Origin: Ignavibacterium sp.
GTDB lineage: Bacteria > Bacteroidota > Ignavibacteria > Ignavibacteriales > Ignavibacteriaceae
Assembly: GCA_032027145.1 (NCBI GenBank)
Contig: JAVSMP010000001.1
Coordinates: 186,001 to 250,000, forward strand
Reading direction: 5' to 3'
Length of the DNA stretch: 64,000 nucleotides
Part shown: piece after piece, positions 35,239-43,946 of the stretch
Layout: every line of letters starts with the position of its first letter
How positions within the stretch are numbered: position 1 is the stretch's first letter
The notes under the pieces: model-generated
The model's input: only the letters and a program-made list of their open reading frames with translations
Told to the model about the DNA's origin: nothing
Database searches by the model: none
Position numbers and translations under genes: made by a program

Positions 35239-37707
35239 TTACATTATACTTTGAGGATCAACGTCATAAAATAAATTTACATCTCTATAGCGTGATTTCT
35301 TATTAAACTCAGTCCACGAATCTAATATAGCTTTCCTTAAAATTGCTCCGCCGGGGTCTTTATCTTTAAAACTCTTTATTAAAATATGATAGCGGTAATT
35401 GTTCATTAGTTTGAATATCTGTGCAGTAGTTGGATCGGATATCTTAAGAAACTTTTTATACTTAATTATTTCTTTGTAAAAATCAGTAATTGCACCTTTA
35501 GCTTTATCAATATTTTTATCCTTTGATTCAATCAATGCAATTCTTGTAAAAGGCGGATAGCCCATTTTTTCTCTGTCTGCTTTTTCTTTTGTATAAAAAC
35601 CAGCATAGTCATTTTCAAATACCTTCTTAAGAACAAAGTTTCTCTCGTTATAAGTTTGTATTATAACCTCGCCTTCAGCCTTGCTTCGTCCGGCTCTTCC
35701 GGAAACCTGTGTAAGAAGCTGAAATGTTCTTTCATCAGCACGAAAATCAGGAAGCCACAAAGTTGTTTCAGCAGAAATTACTCCAACCAATGTAACCCGT
35801 GCAAAATCCAATCCTTTAGAAACCATCTGAGTGCCTACAAGGATATCAATTTCACCTTTACTAAAACTAAGCAGAAGATTACTCAGATAAGCTTTTTTTG
35901 TAATGGAATCAGAATCAATCCTTTCAACTTTTGCCTTAGGAAAATAAAACTGTAATTCATCTTCAACTCTTTCGGTTCCTGTTCCGAAATACTTTATATT
36001 TATTGAACCACAATGAGTACAGGCACCCGGAACAGGTTTAATCAATCCGCAATAATGACATTGTATTTTATTTTGATTTATATGATAAACCATCGGCACA
36101 GAACAATTTTCACACATTTCAACTTCACCGCAATCGCTACAAAATATTTGTGTAGAAAAGCCTCGCCTGTTTTGCAGAATGATAATACCTTCTTTTTTCT
36201 TTAACCGATCTTCTATTTTATCAAGTAAAACTTTTGAGAAAACAGTTTCATTTTTAGATTTATTTTTTTCGTGAGCAATGTTTACAAATGTAATTTTTGG
36301 CAGTTTCACATCATCAATTCTATTTGGAAGTGATAATAATTCATACTTGCCAACCTCAGCGTTATACATACTTTCAATAGATGGAGTTGCAGAACCAAGA
36401 ACAACAGGACAATTAAAAATGCTACCAAGTACAACGGCTGAATCACGCGCATTATACTTCGGAATCATTTCAAAGCTTTTATAACTTGCATCATGTTCTT
36501 CATCAACTACGATTAAACCAATTTTATCCAATGGGGCAAATAAAGCTGAGCGGGCGCCTATAACAACTTTTGATTTTCCATTTAACACTCTGCGCCACGA
36601 GTCGTATCTTTCTCCAGCCGACATACGGCTGTGTATAACAGTAACAGTATCACCAAAATTGTTAAAGAACCGCGATGTAATTTGAGGAGTTAAAGAAATT
36701 TCGGGAACAAGGATTAAAACCGATTTATTTTTCTCAATTGCTTTTTTTGCCAGTTCAATATAAACCTGAGTTTTACCGCTTCCGGTTACCCCGTGCAGTA
36801 AATATGTTTTAAACTCACCTTTAGTCAGAGATTTGGTAACTTCATCAACAACTGTCTGCTGATCTTTTGTAAGAATTAATTGTTGATGCTTTTCTTCATA
36901 GTGTTCTTTAAATCTTCTGTCAACTTCCTTTTCAAATATTTTAACTAAGCCTTTTTGCTCTAATCCGGTTAATGATGATTGAGAGGATTCTGTTTTATGC
37001 AGAAGTTCAGCAGCCGGAAAAGCAATATCCTTTGCTTCGATCAATTTCAATAATATTTTAACCTGTTTCGGGGAATTTCTATCAAGCTCAGGGAACAAAG
37101 AATAAATTTCAGCAATGGTTTTGGCAAGTTTAACATATCTGACTTTTTTTATTTTAACTGCTGCTTCTTTTAACTCATCTACAACAGTTATTGCACCCTG
37201 ATTGTGTAATTTTCTTATCTGTGAATAAATATTTTTTTTCTTTACAGCTTTTTGAAGGGAGGCAAAACTTATTTCAGTTTTTTTAGACAGCTCAAGAAGG
37301 AGTTTGAAGTTTACAGAATCTTTTTTTTTCTCTTTTAATAACAGTTCACTAACATATTCTTTATCAACAACAATTTTCCTTTTTGTCTCAACATCTGTTC
37401 CCTGAGGTACGAGCAGTTTTAATGCTTCGCCAAGCGAGCATATATAATATTCAGCTAACCATTGGTAAAATTTTATTGATTTTTTTGTGAAGACAGGTCT
37501 ATCATCAAGGATATCGGTTATTGGTTTTACTTCATCCCTTTTTAATGAGATTGAATCAGGAATATTTATAATAAATCCTGTTAAAGTTCTTTTTCCAAAA
37601 GGAGCAACAGCCCTTACCCCGACTTTTACATATTCTTCTAATTCCTTAGGAACTGAATAAGTAAATGCTTTTCTAAATGGGCGCTGAAAAACAACTTCAA
37701 CAAACAT
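35239..37707 (-). CDS. priA: Primosomal protein N' (replication restart helicase)
   Basis: The 822-residue protein starts at the ATG at 37705-37707; its A is shared with the TGA of the upstream lipoprotein gene, so the TTG one codon earlier is not needed. The N-terminal 3'-DNA-end-binding domain begins FVEVVFQRPFRKAFTYSVP. The helicase core has Walker A HGVTGSGKTQVYIE (~310) and the Walker B DEEH box (VDEEHDASYK, ~400). The zinc-binding cysteine cluster is at about 523-570 (CSDC, CENC, CHYC, CTHC). Motifs V-VI follow (VGTQMVSKGLDFARV, LTQVSGRAGR). PriA reloads the replisome at stalled forks. The length is typical. Confidence 0.96.
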   Translation of the reverse strand: MFVEVVFQRPFRKAFTYSVPKELEEYVKVGVRAVAPFGKRTLTGFIINIPDSISLKRDEVKPITDILDDRPVFTKKSIKFYQWLAEYYICSLGEALKLLVPQGTDVETKRKIVVDKEYVSELLLKEKKKDSVNFKLLLELSKKTEISFASLQKAVKKKNIYSQIRKLHNQGAITVVDELKEAAVKIKKVRYVKLAKTIAEIYSLFPELDRNSPKQVKILLKLIEAKDIAFPAAELLHKTESSQSSLTGLEQKGLVKIFEKEVDRRFKEHYEEKHQQLILTKDQQTVVDEVTKSLTKGEFKTYLLHGVTGSGKTQVYIELAKKAIEKNKSVLILVPEISLTPQITSRFFNNFGDTVTVIHSRMSAGERYDSWRRVLNGKSKVVIGARSALFAPLDKIGLIVVDEEHDASYKSFEMIPKYNARDSAVVLGSIFNCPVVLGSATPSIESMYNAEVGKYELLSLPNRIDDVKLPKITFVNIAHEKNKSKNETVFSKVLLDKIEDRLKKKEGIIILQNRRGFSTQIFCSDCGEVEMCENCSVPMVYHINQNKIQCHYCGLIKPVPGACTHCGSINIKYFGTGTERVEDELQFYFPKAKVERIDSDSITKKAYLSNLLLSFSKGEIDILVGTQMVSKGLDFARVTLVGVISAETTLWLPDFRADERTFQLLTQVSGRAGRSKAEGEVIIQTYNERNFVLKKVFENDYAGFYTKEKADREKMGYPPFTRIALIESKDKNIDKAKGAITDFYKEIIKYKKFLKISDPTTAQIFKLMNNYRYHILIKSFKDKDPGGAILRKAILDSWTEFNKKSRYRDVNLFYDVDPQSIM

Positions 37708-38249
37708 CAATCCTCTTTCTCATAAAACTTTGCAAGTGAAGTTAGTCCTTCACCATTCGTTTCATCACCAAACATTTTAAACTTTAAGACTTTTATAGAT
37801 TTATCCCAGATGATTCTCTGATAATCTTTGGTTCTGGAAATCTGACCATTTGTAGAGATAATACTATCTGTCGGCGGAATTGTTAAAAAATAATACGGTG
37901 CTTCATATTGCATTCCTTCAACTCTATTTATATCATCAAAGTTATACTTTACAATTGCATTTAGCTTTTCATCCTTTACTTCAACAGTGCGTAAAACAAT
38001 ATACTTCCCTTCAGCTTTCATATCATCTATAAACTGCTGACTTTTTAAACCATGCTGAAGAATATTATTTGCTTCTTCAATAATTTTATCAGGTGTAGTT
38101 GCATCAGTGTTTATATCTTCAATGAAAACAGTTGCTGTTCCTGTTCCATCATCATTTACATTAACTTCATAAGATACTGCGTTAAATATAATACAGCCGG
38201 AAAACTGGGTTAGGCTTAGTATTGAAATCAAATAAATTATTCTTTTCAA
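37707..38249 (-). CDS. Small lipoprotein upstream of priA, unrecognised
   Basis: The 180-residue product has a lipobox (LTQFSGC, Cys19). The mature domain reads as a beta-rich fold (YEVNVNDDGTGTATVFIEDI, IVLRTVEVKDEKLNAIVKYNFDDINRVEGM), similar in feel to Bacteroidota lipoproteins with an LppM-like or DUF-type sandwich. I do not recognise the family. Its stop overlaps the start of priA, so the genes are co-translated. A functional link to replication restart is unlikely on present evidence. Confidence 0.7.
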   Translation of the reverse strand: MKRIIYLISILSLTQFSGCIIFNAVSYEVNVNDDGTGTATVFIEDINTDATTPDKIIEEANNILQHGLKSQQFIDDMKAEGKYIVLRTVEVKDEKLNAIVKYNFDDINRVEGMQYEAPYYFLTIPPTDSIISTNGQISRTKDYQRIIWDKSIKVLKFKMFGDETNGEGLTSLAKFYEKED

Positions 38250-38305
38250 ATTATTTCTCCTTTTATCAATGACTCAAAAGCATTAAAGTATATTTTTTCG
38301 TTTAA

Positions 38306-39358
38306 TTAAATAACTGCCTTTTCTAACAAGGACAATGTTTGATTGTTTGTATCAAGCTGAGCTAACGCACCAAACGGTATTGTAAATTTATCTACAATGT
38401 GCCCAAAAGACATTCCGTACACAACAGGTATTTTAAGATCACCAAGTCTTTCTTTTAATACTTCCATTAAAGTAAACGTTTTATCAAATGATGGATCTTT
38501 CAACTTGCTCTCACATTTGCTGAAAATACCCATCATAACTCCGGCAGCGTTTTTAAACTTTCCGGATTGAATTAATTGTGTAAGCATTCTATCAATGCGA
38601 TAAGGCTCTTCTCCAATTTCTTCAATAAAAATTATTTTACCTGAATAATCAACATCAAATTCAGTTCCGATAAGCGAAACCATAATGGATAAATTTCCTC
38701 CGACTAATCTTCCGGTGCCTTTGCCTTTTACAATAGTAGTAACTCCATATTTGTTTTCATCTGTTCCGTCCTCAGAATTTTTGAATAATGAATTTTTTTT
38801 AGGCTCCATCAAGACTCTTTTAAAATTGTTCACCGAGTAATCATTAAAAGTTGATGTACCAACAGGACCATGAAAAGTTATCAGACCTGTTTTCTGATAA
38901 ATACCATACAACAAAGCAGTAACATCGCTGTAACCAATCAGCACTTTTGGATTAGCTCTAATTATTTCATTGTTCAACATTGGAAGAATGCGGGCACAGC
39001 CATAACCACCGCGGGCACATACAATTCCTTTAACAGATTTATCTTCAAACTTTTCAATTAAATCTTCAGTACGGTCTTTATCACTACCGGCAAAATATCC
39101 GGTTTGCATCAGTACTTTTTTAGAATAAGTAGTTTCAAATCCAAGTTGAGTAAGATTTTTAACAGATTCCTGCAAATCATCTTCGGAGATATAACTGCCT
39201 GGTGCAATAATAGCGAGTTTATCTCCCGGTTTTAGTCTTGGCGGCTTTATAACTGGTGGCTCATCAAATAAAATACTTTTGGGGAAACTCAAATGAGGTA
39301 AAACTGCCGCTCCAATTGAAGCAGCGGAAACTGATGTTATAAATTTTTTTCGGTTCAT
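38306..39358 (-). CDS. LD-carboxypeptidase (peptidase S66 family), exported
   Basis: The 350-residue product belongs to the LdcA/MccF serine peptidase family. Visible are LKPGDKLAIIAPGS at the start of the domain (~42), GIVCARGGYGCARILPML, the nucleophile block LIGYSDVTALL (Ser144) and FIEEIGEEPYRIDRML with the catalytic Glu. The C-terminal catalytic His lies in GMSFGHIVDKFTIPFGALAQLD. A twin-arginine-like but not canonical N-terminus (NRKKFITSVSAASIGAAVL) suggests export to the periplasm, where it would trim L,D-peptide bonds during murein recycling. It lies downstream of the acyl-CoA synthetase, separated by a hairpin. Confidence 0.92.
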   Translation of the reverse strand: MNRKKFITSVSAASIGAAVLPHLSFPKSILFDEPPVIKPPRLKPGDKLAIIAPGSYISEDDLQESVKNLTQLGFETTYSKKVLMQTGYFAGSDKDRTEDLIEKFEDKSVKGIVCARGGYGCARILPMLNNEIIRANPKVLIGYSDVTALLYGIYQKTGLITFHGPVGTSTFNDYSVNNFKRVLMEPKKNSLFKNSEDGTDENKYGVTTIVKGKGTGRLVGGNLSIMVSLIGTEFDVDYSGKIIFIEEIGEEPYRIDRMLTQLIQSGKFKNAAGVMMGIFSKCESKLKDPSFDKTFTLMEVLKERLGDLKIPVVYGMSFGHIVDKFTIPFGALAQLDTNNQTLSLLEKAVI

Positions 39359-39405
39359 AGTTTAATTTAGGAATGATAATTTGAAAATGCGAGTTTGAAA
39401 AATAA

Positions 39406-39441
39406 AACCTTCGAGGTTTTGGATGTACAGCCTCTAAGGTT
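39406..39441. terminator. Hairpin repeat (aaccttcgagg type) between two minus-strand genes
   Basis: An 11-bp stem with one mismatch (39406-39416 with 39431-39441) is nested with a smaller palindrome (aaaacct-tcg-aggtttt). It lies just past the stop of the acyl-CoA synthetase gene and probably terminates it. It shares its core with 33444-33476. Confidence 0.6.
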
Positions 39442-39447
39442 AATAAT

Positions 39448-41505
39448 CTAACACTTAATTCTTACATCAACAGCAAAAATTTTGTTTTCAGATGTTATCA
39501 TTAGTGGATTTAAGTCAACCTCCATAATTTCTTTATGATTTATCATCATTTGTGCAAGATTTTTGATAATAGATTTTATCGTGTTAATATCTGCAGATTC
39601 CTCACCCCGGACACCTTGAATAATTTTTCCGATTTTTGTTGAGTTAAGCATTTGATCAATATCGTTTTCTGTTAAGTAAGCAGAACGAATAACTGTATCA
39701 TCAAGATATTCTACATATTTGCCGCCGGAACCAAACATAATCATCGGGCCAAAACTTGAATCGCGGAAAGCCCCGACTAATAATTCAAACTTAGTGGTCA
39801 AAAAAGGCTGAATCAGAAATGAATCAAGCTGTATGTTTCTGCTGCTAAAATCCCAAATCATTTTTTCACAAGTTTTAATAAGCTCAGATTTGGTTTTTAT
39901 ATTAAGCACAACCCCTTTCAAATCAGTTTTATGGATAATCTTTTCACCAACAGCTTTAAGAACTACGGGAAAATGTATTTCCCTTTTATTCAATTCATCA
40001 ATGCTGTGCATTTCATTTTTTACAACCGGCAGATGATAATGATTACACAAATCATTAACATCGCTTTGAGTAAGAAACCGTCCTGCTTTATTTAACAGAT
40101 TAAAATCTTTAATTATCTCATCAGGATAAACCCTGTTAGAGTCCGGTCTCCTTCCCCAGTATTTCAGAAGATTATTAATAACTACCGCCGGGTCTTCTGG
40201 TCTCCGGAACAATGCACGTTTGGTTTTTGATTCAACTCTGTACTCCTGCCAGAATTCTGGCAACGGCATAACAACCTGAAATATTGGTTTCTCTGATTTT
40301 ATTTCGTTAATTCCTTCGATTACAGGTAAAGCTTTAACCATTATCGGTTCTACAAAGACCGAAATAACTGAATCAACATTTTCATCCTGAACAAGAATTT
40401 CATTTACAGCTTTAAACTGTTCTGCTGTTCCGCCTGGAAGAAGATCAACGGGATTATTAACGCTTCCTTCCGGATGAACTATTTCTTTAAGTTTTAATTT
40501 TGTTTCCTGCGAAAGATCAGCCAACACGAGATTATTTTTTTCAAGAGTATCAACTGTTAGAATTGCCGGTCCGCCTGCATTTGTTACAACCGCAACACGG
40601 TTACCTTTCGGTGCCGGAAATTCTTCAAATCCTTTTACAGTATTGAACATATCGTTCAGATCATCAGCACGAATAATTCCAAACTGATTTAATACTGCAT
40701 CAACTACCTTATCACTGCTTCCTAAAGCGCCCGTATGTGACGAAGCAGCTTTAATACCGCTTGATGTTCTTCCTCCCTTTACAACAATAACCGGTTTTGT
40801 GATCTTTTGATCAATAAAATATTTTATAAACTTTTCACCATCAACAAAACTTTCAAGATAGTAGGTGATAACATTAACATCTTTACAATTCTGCCAGTAC
40901 TCCAGCAGATCATTCTCGTTTACATCAGCTTTATTTCCAACGCTGATAAATTGTCCGAAACGAATATCGGTTTCGCGTAATGAGTTTAATACAGCAGCAC
41001 CGATAGCACCGCTTTGTGAGCAGAAAGCCATTGTTCCTTCCTTTGGTTCTTCTGCTACAAAAGTTGCATTCATCTTAACCGAAGAAAGTGCATTAATAAT
41101 CCCCATACAATTTGGTCCAACCAATCTTGCATTAGAATCATGAATAATTTTTAAAATTCTTTCCTCTGCATCTGCCCCTGCTTCTCCTGTTTCTTTAAAT
41201 CCGGCAGTGATCAGTATAATAGCCTGAGTTTTTTTAGCAATCAATTCTTTGATTGTATCTTCGACAAATTGCTTTGGCACCATAACAATTGCAAGATCAA
41301 TTCTATAATCTATTGAACTGATTGTTGGATAACATTTAAAGCCGAGAATTTCATCTGCCTTTGGATTTACAAGAGCTAAATCGCCGGTATAACCGTATTG
41401 TTTTACTGATTTGGTCAATTCGTAACCGAGGCTTTTTGGTTTTGAAGATGCACCAACGATGCAGATTGTATCGGGGTAGAAGTATTGATCAAAAACGGAA
41501 TCCAT
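39448..41505 (-). CDS. ADP-forming acetate/acyl-CoA synthetase, fused alpha-beta
   Basis: The 685-residue protein has the NDP-forming acyl-CoA synthetase order. A CoA-binding Rossmann domain comes first (~5-130; CIVGASSKPKSLGYEL, NPKADEILGFKCYPTI, LVGPNCMGI near 132). Two succinyl-CoA-synthetase-like ligase domains follow, with the phospho-His loop ASSHTGALGSS near 252. An ATP-grasp beta part occupies the C-terminus (~480-685; FPVVLKAVGEKIIHKTDLKGVVLN, MEVDLNPLMI). Known reaction: acyl-CoA + ADP + Pi to acid + CoA + ATP, giving substrate-level ATP in amino-acid fermenters. That suits the tryptophanase and aspartase nearby. The exact acyl substrate is unknown. Confidence 0.93.
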   Translation of the reverse strand: MDSVFDQYFYPDTICIVGASSKPKSLGYELTKSVKQYGYTGDLALVNPKADEILGFKCYPTISSIDYRIDLAIVMVPKQFVEDTIKELIAKKTQAIILITAGFKETGEAGADAEERILKIIHDSNARLVGPNCMGIINALSSVKMNATFVAEEPKEGTMAFCSQSGAIGAAVLNSLRETDIRFGQFISVGNKADVNENDLLEYWQNCKDVNVITYYLESFVDGEKFIKYFIDQKITKPVIVVKGGRTSSGIKAASSHTGALGSSDKVVDAVLNQFGIIRADDLNDMFNTVKGFEEFPAPKGNRVAVVTNAGGPAILTVDTLEKNNLVLADLSQETKLKLKEIVHPEGSVNNPVDLLPGGTAEQFKAVNEILVQDENVDSVISVFVEPIMVKALPVIEGINEIKSEKPIFQVVMPLPEFWQEYRVESKTKRALFRRPEDPAVVINNLLKYWGRRPDSNRVYPDEIIKDFNLLNKAGRFLTQSDVNDLCNHYHLPVVKNEMHSIDELNKREIHFPVVLKAVGEKIIHKTDLKGVVLNIKTKSELIKTCEKMIWDFSSRNIQLDSFLIQPFLTTKFELLVGAFRDSSFGPMIMFGSGGKYVEYLDDTVIRSAYLTENDIDQMLNSTKIGKIIQGVRGEESADINTIKSIIKNLAQMMINHKEIMEVDLNPLMITSENKIFAVDVRIKC

Positions 41506-41834
41506 ATTTTACCAATCTTTATTTTTTTTGATATACCAAAATTAAGGTAAAGAGATGAGAAATTGAATGTTGTCTCAAGATTATCCGATTATAATTTCTG
41601 TTAATTATAAGCATAACTCTAAAAAAAAATTGCACGATAAATAAACGCGCAAATTATTAGGGAGAATGTTTGTTAAATTTTTTAACGTTTGTTGTAGGAA
41701 CAATGATATTTCATCCGCAAAAAATTACCCGCGTTTACAAAATAGCAGTACTGCCGCCCAGACTGTTATGTGTACCGCGGGTAATTATTAAAACCGTCTT
41801 ATCATCCAAATTAATGAAGAGATATGTTTAACCC
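41506..41834. other. 329-bp gap with compound inverted repeat
   Basis: A perfect 10-bp inverted repeat attacccgcg/cgcgggtaat (41724-41733 with 41776-41785) flanks an inner near-perfect 8-bp stem (atagcagt/actgttat). The whole can fold as one two-tier hairpin of ~62 nt. It is visibly GC-richer than its surroundings and lies about 50 bp past the stop of the aspartase gene. It may be a terminator, a structured RNA or a small repeat element. A TAATTTTG box at 41544-41537 (minus strand) could be the -7 element for the acyl-CoA synthetase. No ORF is supported. Confidence 0.6.
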
Positions 41835-43694
41835 CTATCTTGGTCTTATCATATTCTCAGGCTTAAGTAAGTCATCAAGCTCTGCTTTTGATAATAACTT
41901 CTGCTCAAGCACTAATTCATAAACTCCGCGATTTGTTTCGAGAGCCTCTTTAGCAAGCTTAGTACAAGTTTCATAACCAAGTGCCGGATTAAGTGCAGTA
42001 ACAATTCCGATACTTCCTTCAACAAGTTTTCTGCATCTGTCTTTATTTGCAGTAATGCCGTCGATACATCTTACTTTAAGTGTCATCATTCCATTCTTAA
42101 GCATTTCAATAGATTCAAATAAACTTTGAACAATTACAGGTTCAAAAACATTAAGCTCAAGCTGACCTCCTTCTGCGGCAAGTGTTACAACTAAATCGTT
42201 TCCTATAACTTTAAATGCAATTTGTGTTACAACTTCTGGTATAACCGGATTAACCTTACCAGGCATTATAGATGAACCTGGCTGCATCGGCGGCAGGTTG
42301 ATCTCGTTAATTCCGGTTCTTGGTCCTGATGATAACAATCTTAAATCATTGCTGATCTTTGAAAGTTTAACAGCTAACCTTTTAACAGCGGAAGAGAACA
42401 TTATAAATGCACCTGTATCCTGTGTAGCTTCAACAAGATTTTCTGCAAGCACAATATCCAATCCTGTAGCTTCTCTTAAATGTGTAACAACTTTAGCTGA
42501 GTAATCAGGATGAGAATTAATTCCGGTTCCGATTGCTGTGGCACCCATATTAACTTCTAAAAATAACTTTGCATTTTGTTCAAGCCTCTTAACTTCTTCA
42601 TTCAGCATAACAGCATAAGCTTCAAATTCCTGCCCGAGTGTCATTGGAACCGCATCCTGCAATTGAGTTCTTCCCATCTTAATTATACCCGAAAACTCAT
42701 CTGCTTTTTTTCTAAATGATTCTATCAGCTCCTGCAGAACTTCTACTAACTTTTTCTTTGAGTTGATTAAGGCAATTTTAACTGCAGTAGGATAAGCATC
42801 ATTTGTGGATTGAGACAAATTAACATGGTTATTAGGGTGACAATATTTATAATCACCTTTTTCATATCCTAAAATTTCAAGAGCACGGTTTGCGATAACC
42901 TCATTAGCATTCATATTTGTTGATGTTCCGGCACCGCCCTGAATCATATCAACCACAAAATGTGAGTGTAATTTTCCGTTTATTATCTCATCACAAGCCT
43001 GAACAATTGCACCTGATATTGGTTTGGATAAAAGACCCAGATCATAATTAGCCTTTGCAGCAGCTTTTTTAACCATTGCAAGTGCTTCAATAAGAACAGG
43101 ATAAAAATCTAACGTTACTCCGCTAATGTTAAAATTTTCCAGTGCCCGCAGTGTTTGCACTCCGTAATAATACTCGTGCGGAACTTCGCGATTACCAAGT
43201 AAATCATGTTCGTTCCTTGTTCTGCCAGACTGATATTGAGCAGCGATATTTATTACCCGTGTATTTGCAGCACTCATTCTTCTTGAGATAACTCTTCCAA
43301 TGCTTGAAAGAATCGCTACTGCTGTTTCGTTGTCCTCTTTCATTAATTGTTTGAAACTATCTCTTGATAAAATAAAAATTATAGAATCAATTGTGGCACG
43401 GGCTGAGGTTGAATGCGGTGAATCGTCCATCAGTGCACCTTCACCAAGAAAATCATACTTGCTAAAAATTGACAGCCGCTTTTCTCCTCCATAAGGTGTG
43501 CGTTTAAATAATTCAACTTCGCCATCATAAATTACAAACAAGTTCTGCCGGATATTATTTTCATTAAAAACCATACTGTTAGCAGAAAAATTTTCAACTT
43601 TTATTTTCTCACATATTATTTTTAATTGTGAATCGTTAAGTTCTTTAAATAATTGTATTTGTTTTAAGAATTCTTGTATTTGTGTTTTTTCCAT
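41835..43694 (-). CDS. aspA: Aspartate ammonia-lyase with N-terminal cyclic-nucleotide-binding domain
   Basis: The 619-residue fusion has two parts. Residues ~10-140 form a Crp-type cNMP-binding beta-roll (FKELNDSQLKIICEKI, FVIYDGEVELFKRTPYGGEKRLSIFSKYDFLGEGALMDDSPHSTSARA). The PBC-like FLGEGAL...STSARA segment is intact, but there is no HTH domain. Residues ~155-619 are a full aspartase/fumarase-superfamily lyase: HDLLGNREVP, GGAGTSTNMNANEVIANRA, VNLSQSTNDAYPTA, MGRTQLQDAVPMTLGQEF and the catalytic loop GSSIMPGKVNP. TSTNMNANEV and GRTQLQDAVP are aspartase-type. The reaction is aspartate to fumarate + ammonia. GGAAG precedes the ATG, and TAAATTTG at 43735-43728 (minus) fits a -7 box. Ordinary bacterial aspartases are about 470 residues. 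Confidence 0.93.
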   Translation of the reverse strand: MEKTQIQEFLKQIQLFKELNDSQLKIICEKIKVENFSANSMVFNENNIRQNLFVIYDGEVELFKRTPYGGEKRLSIFSKYDFLGEGALMDDSPHSTSARATIDSIIFILSRDSFKQLMKEDNETAVAILSSIGRVISRRMSAANTRVINIAAQYQSGRTRNEHDLLGNREVPHEYYYGVQTLRALENFNISGVTLDFYPVLIEALAMVKKAAAKANYDLGLLSKPISGAIVQACDEIINGKLHSHFVVDMIQGGAGTSTNMNANEVIANRALEILGYEKGDYKYCHPNNHVNLSQSTNDAYPTAVKIALINSKKKLVEVLQELIESFRKKADEFSGIIKMGRTQLQDAVPMTLGQEFEAYAVMLNEEVKRLEQNAKLFLEVNMGATAIGTGINSHPDYSAKVVTHLREATGLDIVLAENLVEATQDTGAFIMFSSAVKRLAVKLSKISNDLRLLSSGPRTGINEINLPPMQPGSSIMPGKVNPVIPEVVTQIAFKVIGNDLVVTLAAEGGQLELNVFEPVIVQSLFESIEMLKNGMMTLKVRCIDGITANKDRCRKLVEGSIGIVTALNPALGYETCTKLAKEALETNRGVYELVLEQKLLSKAELDDLLKPENMIRPR

Positions 43695-43884
43695 ATCACT
43701 TCCTATATATTATAAATTACTGTTGTGCAAATTTACTCTTATTTTCATTTAAACTTATTTGAACTGATTAATAATAAATGACCGGCAGTAAACATTTTTG
43801 CTGTACATCATAAACAGAGACTTATGATTGCAGATAAAAACGATTATTACGCTTACTACAAACCACAACACATATAAAATTCAA

Positions 43885-43915
43885 TTTGAAATCCCTTCTC
43901 AAATAGCTAAATTTG
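43885..43915 (+). promoter_or_regulatory. Bacteroidota-type promoter of leuS
   Basis: TTTG at 43885-43888, 19 nt, then TAAATTTG at 43908-43915 is an exact match to TTTG-N19-21-TAnnTTTG. It lies 31 bp before the ATG at 43947. Confidence 0.65.
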
Positions 43916-43946
43916 GCTTCATTTTTCAATAATTATCAAATAATAA

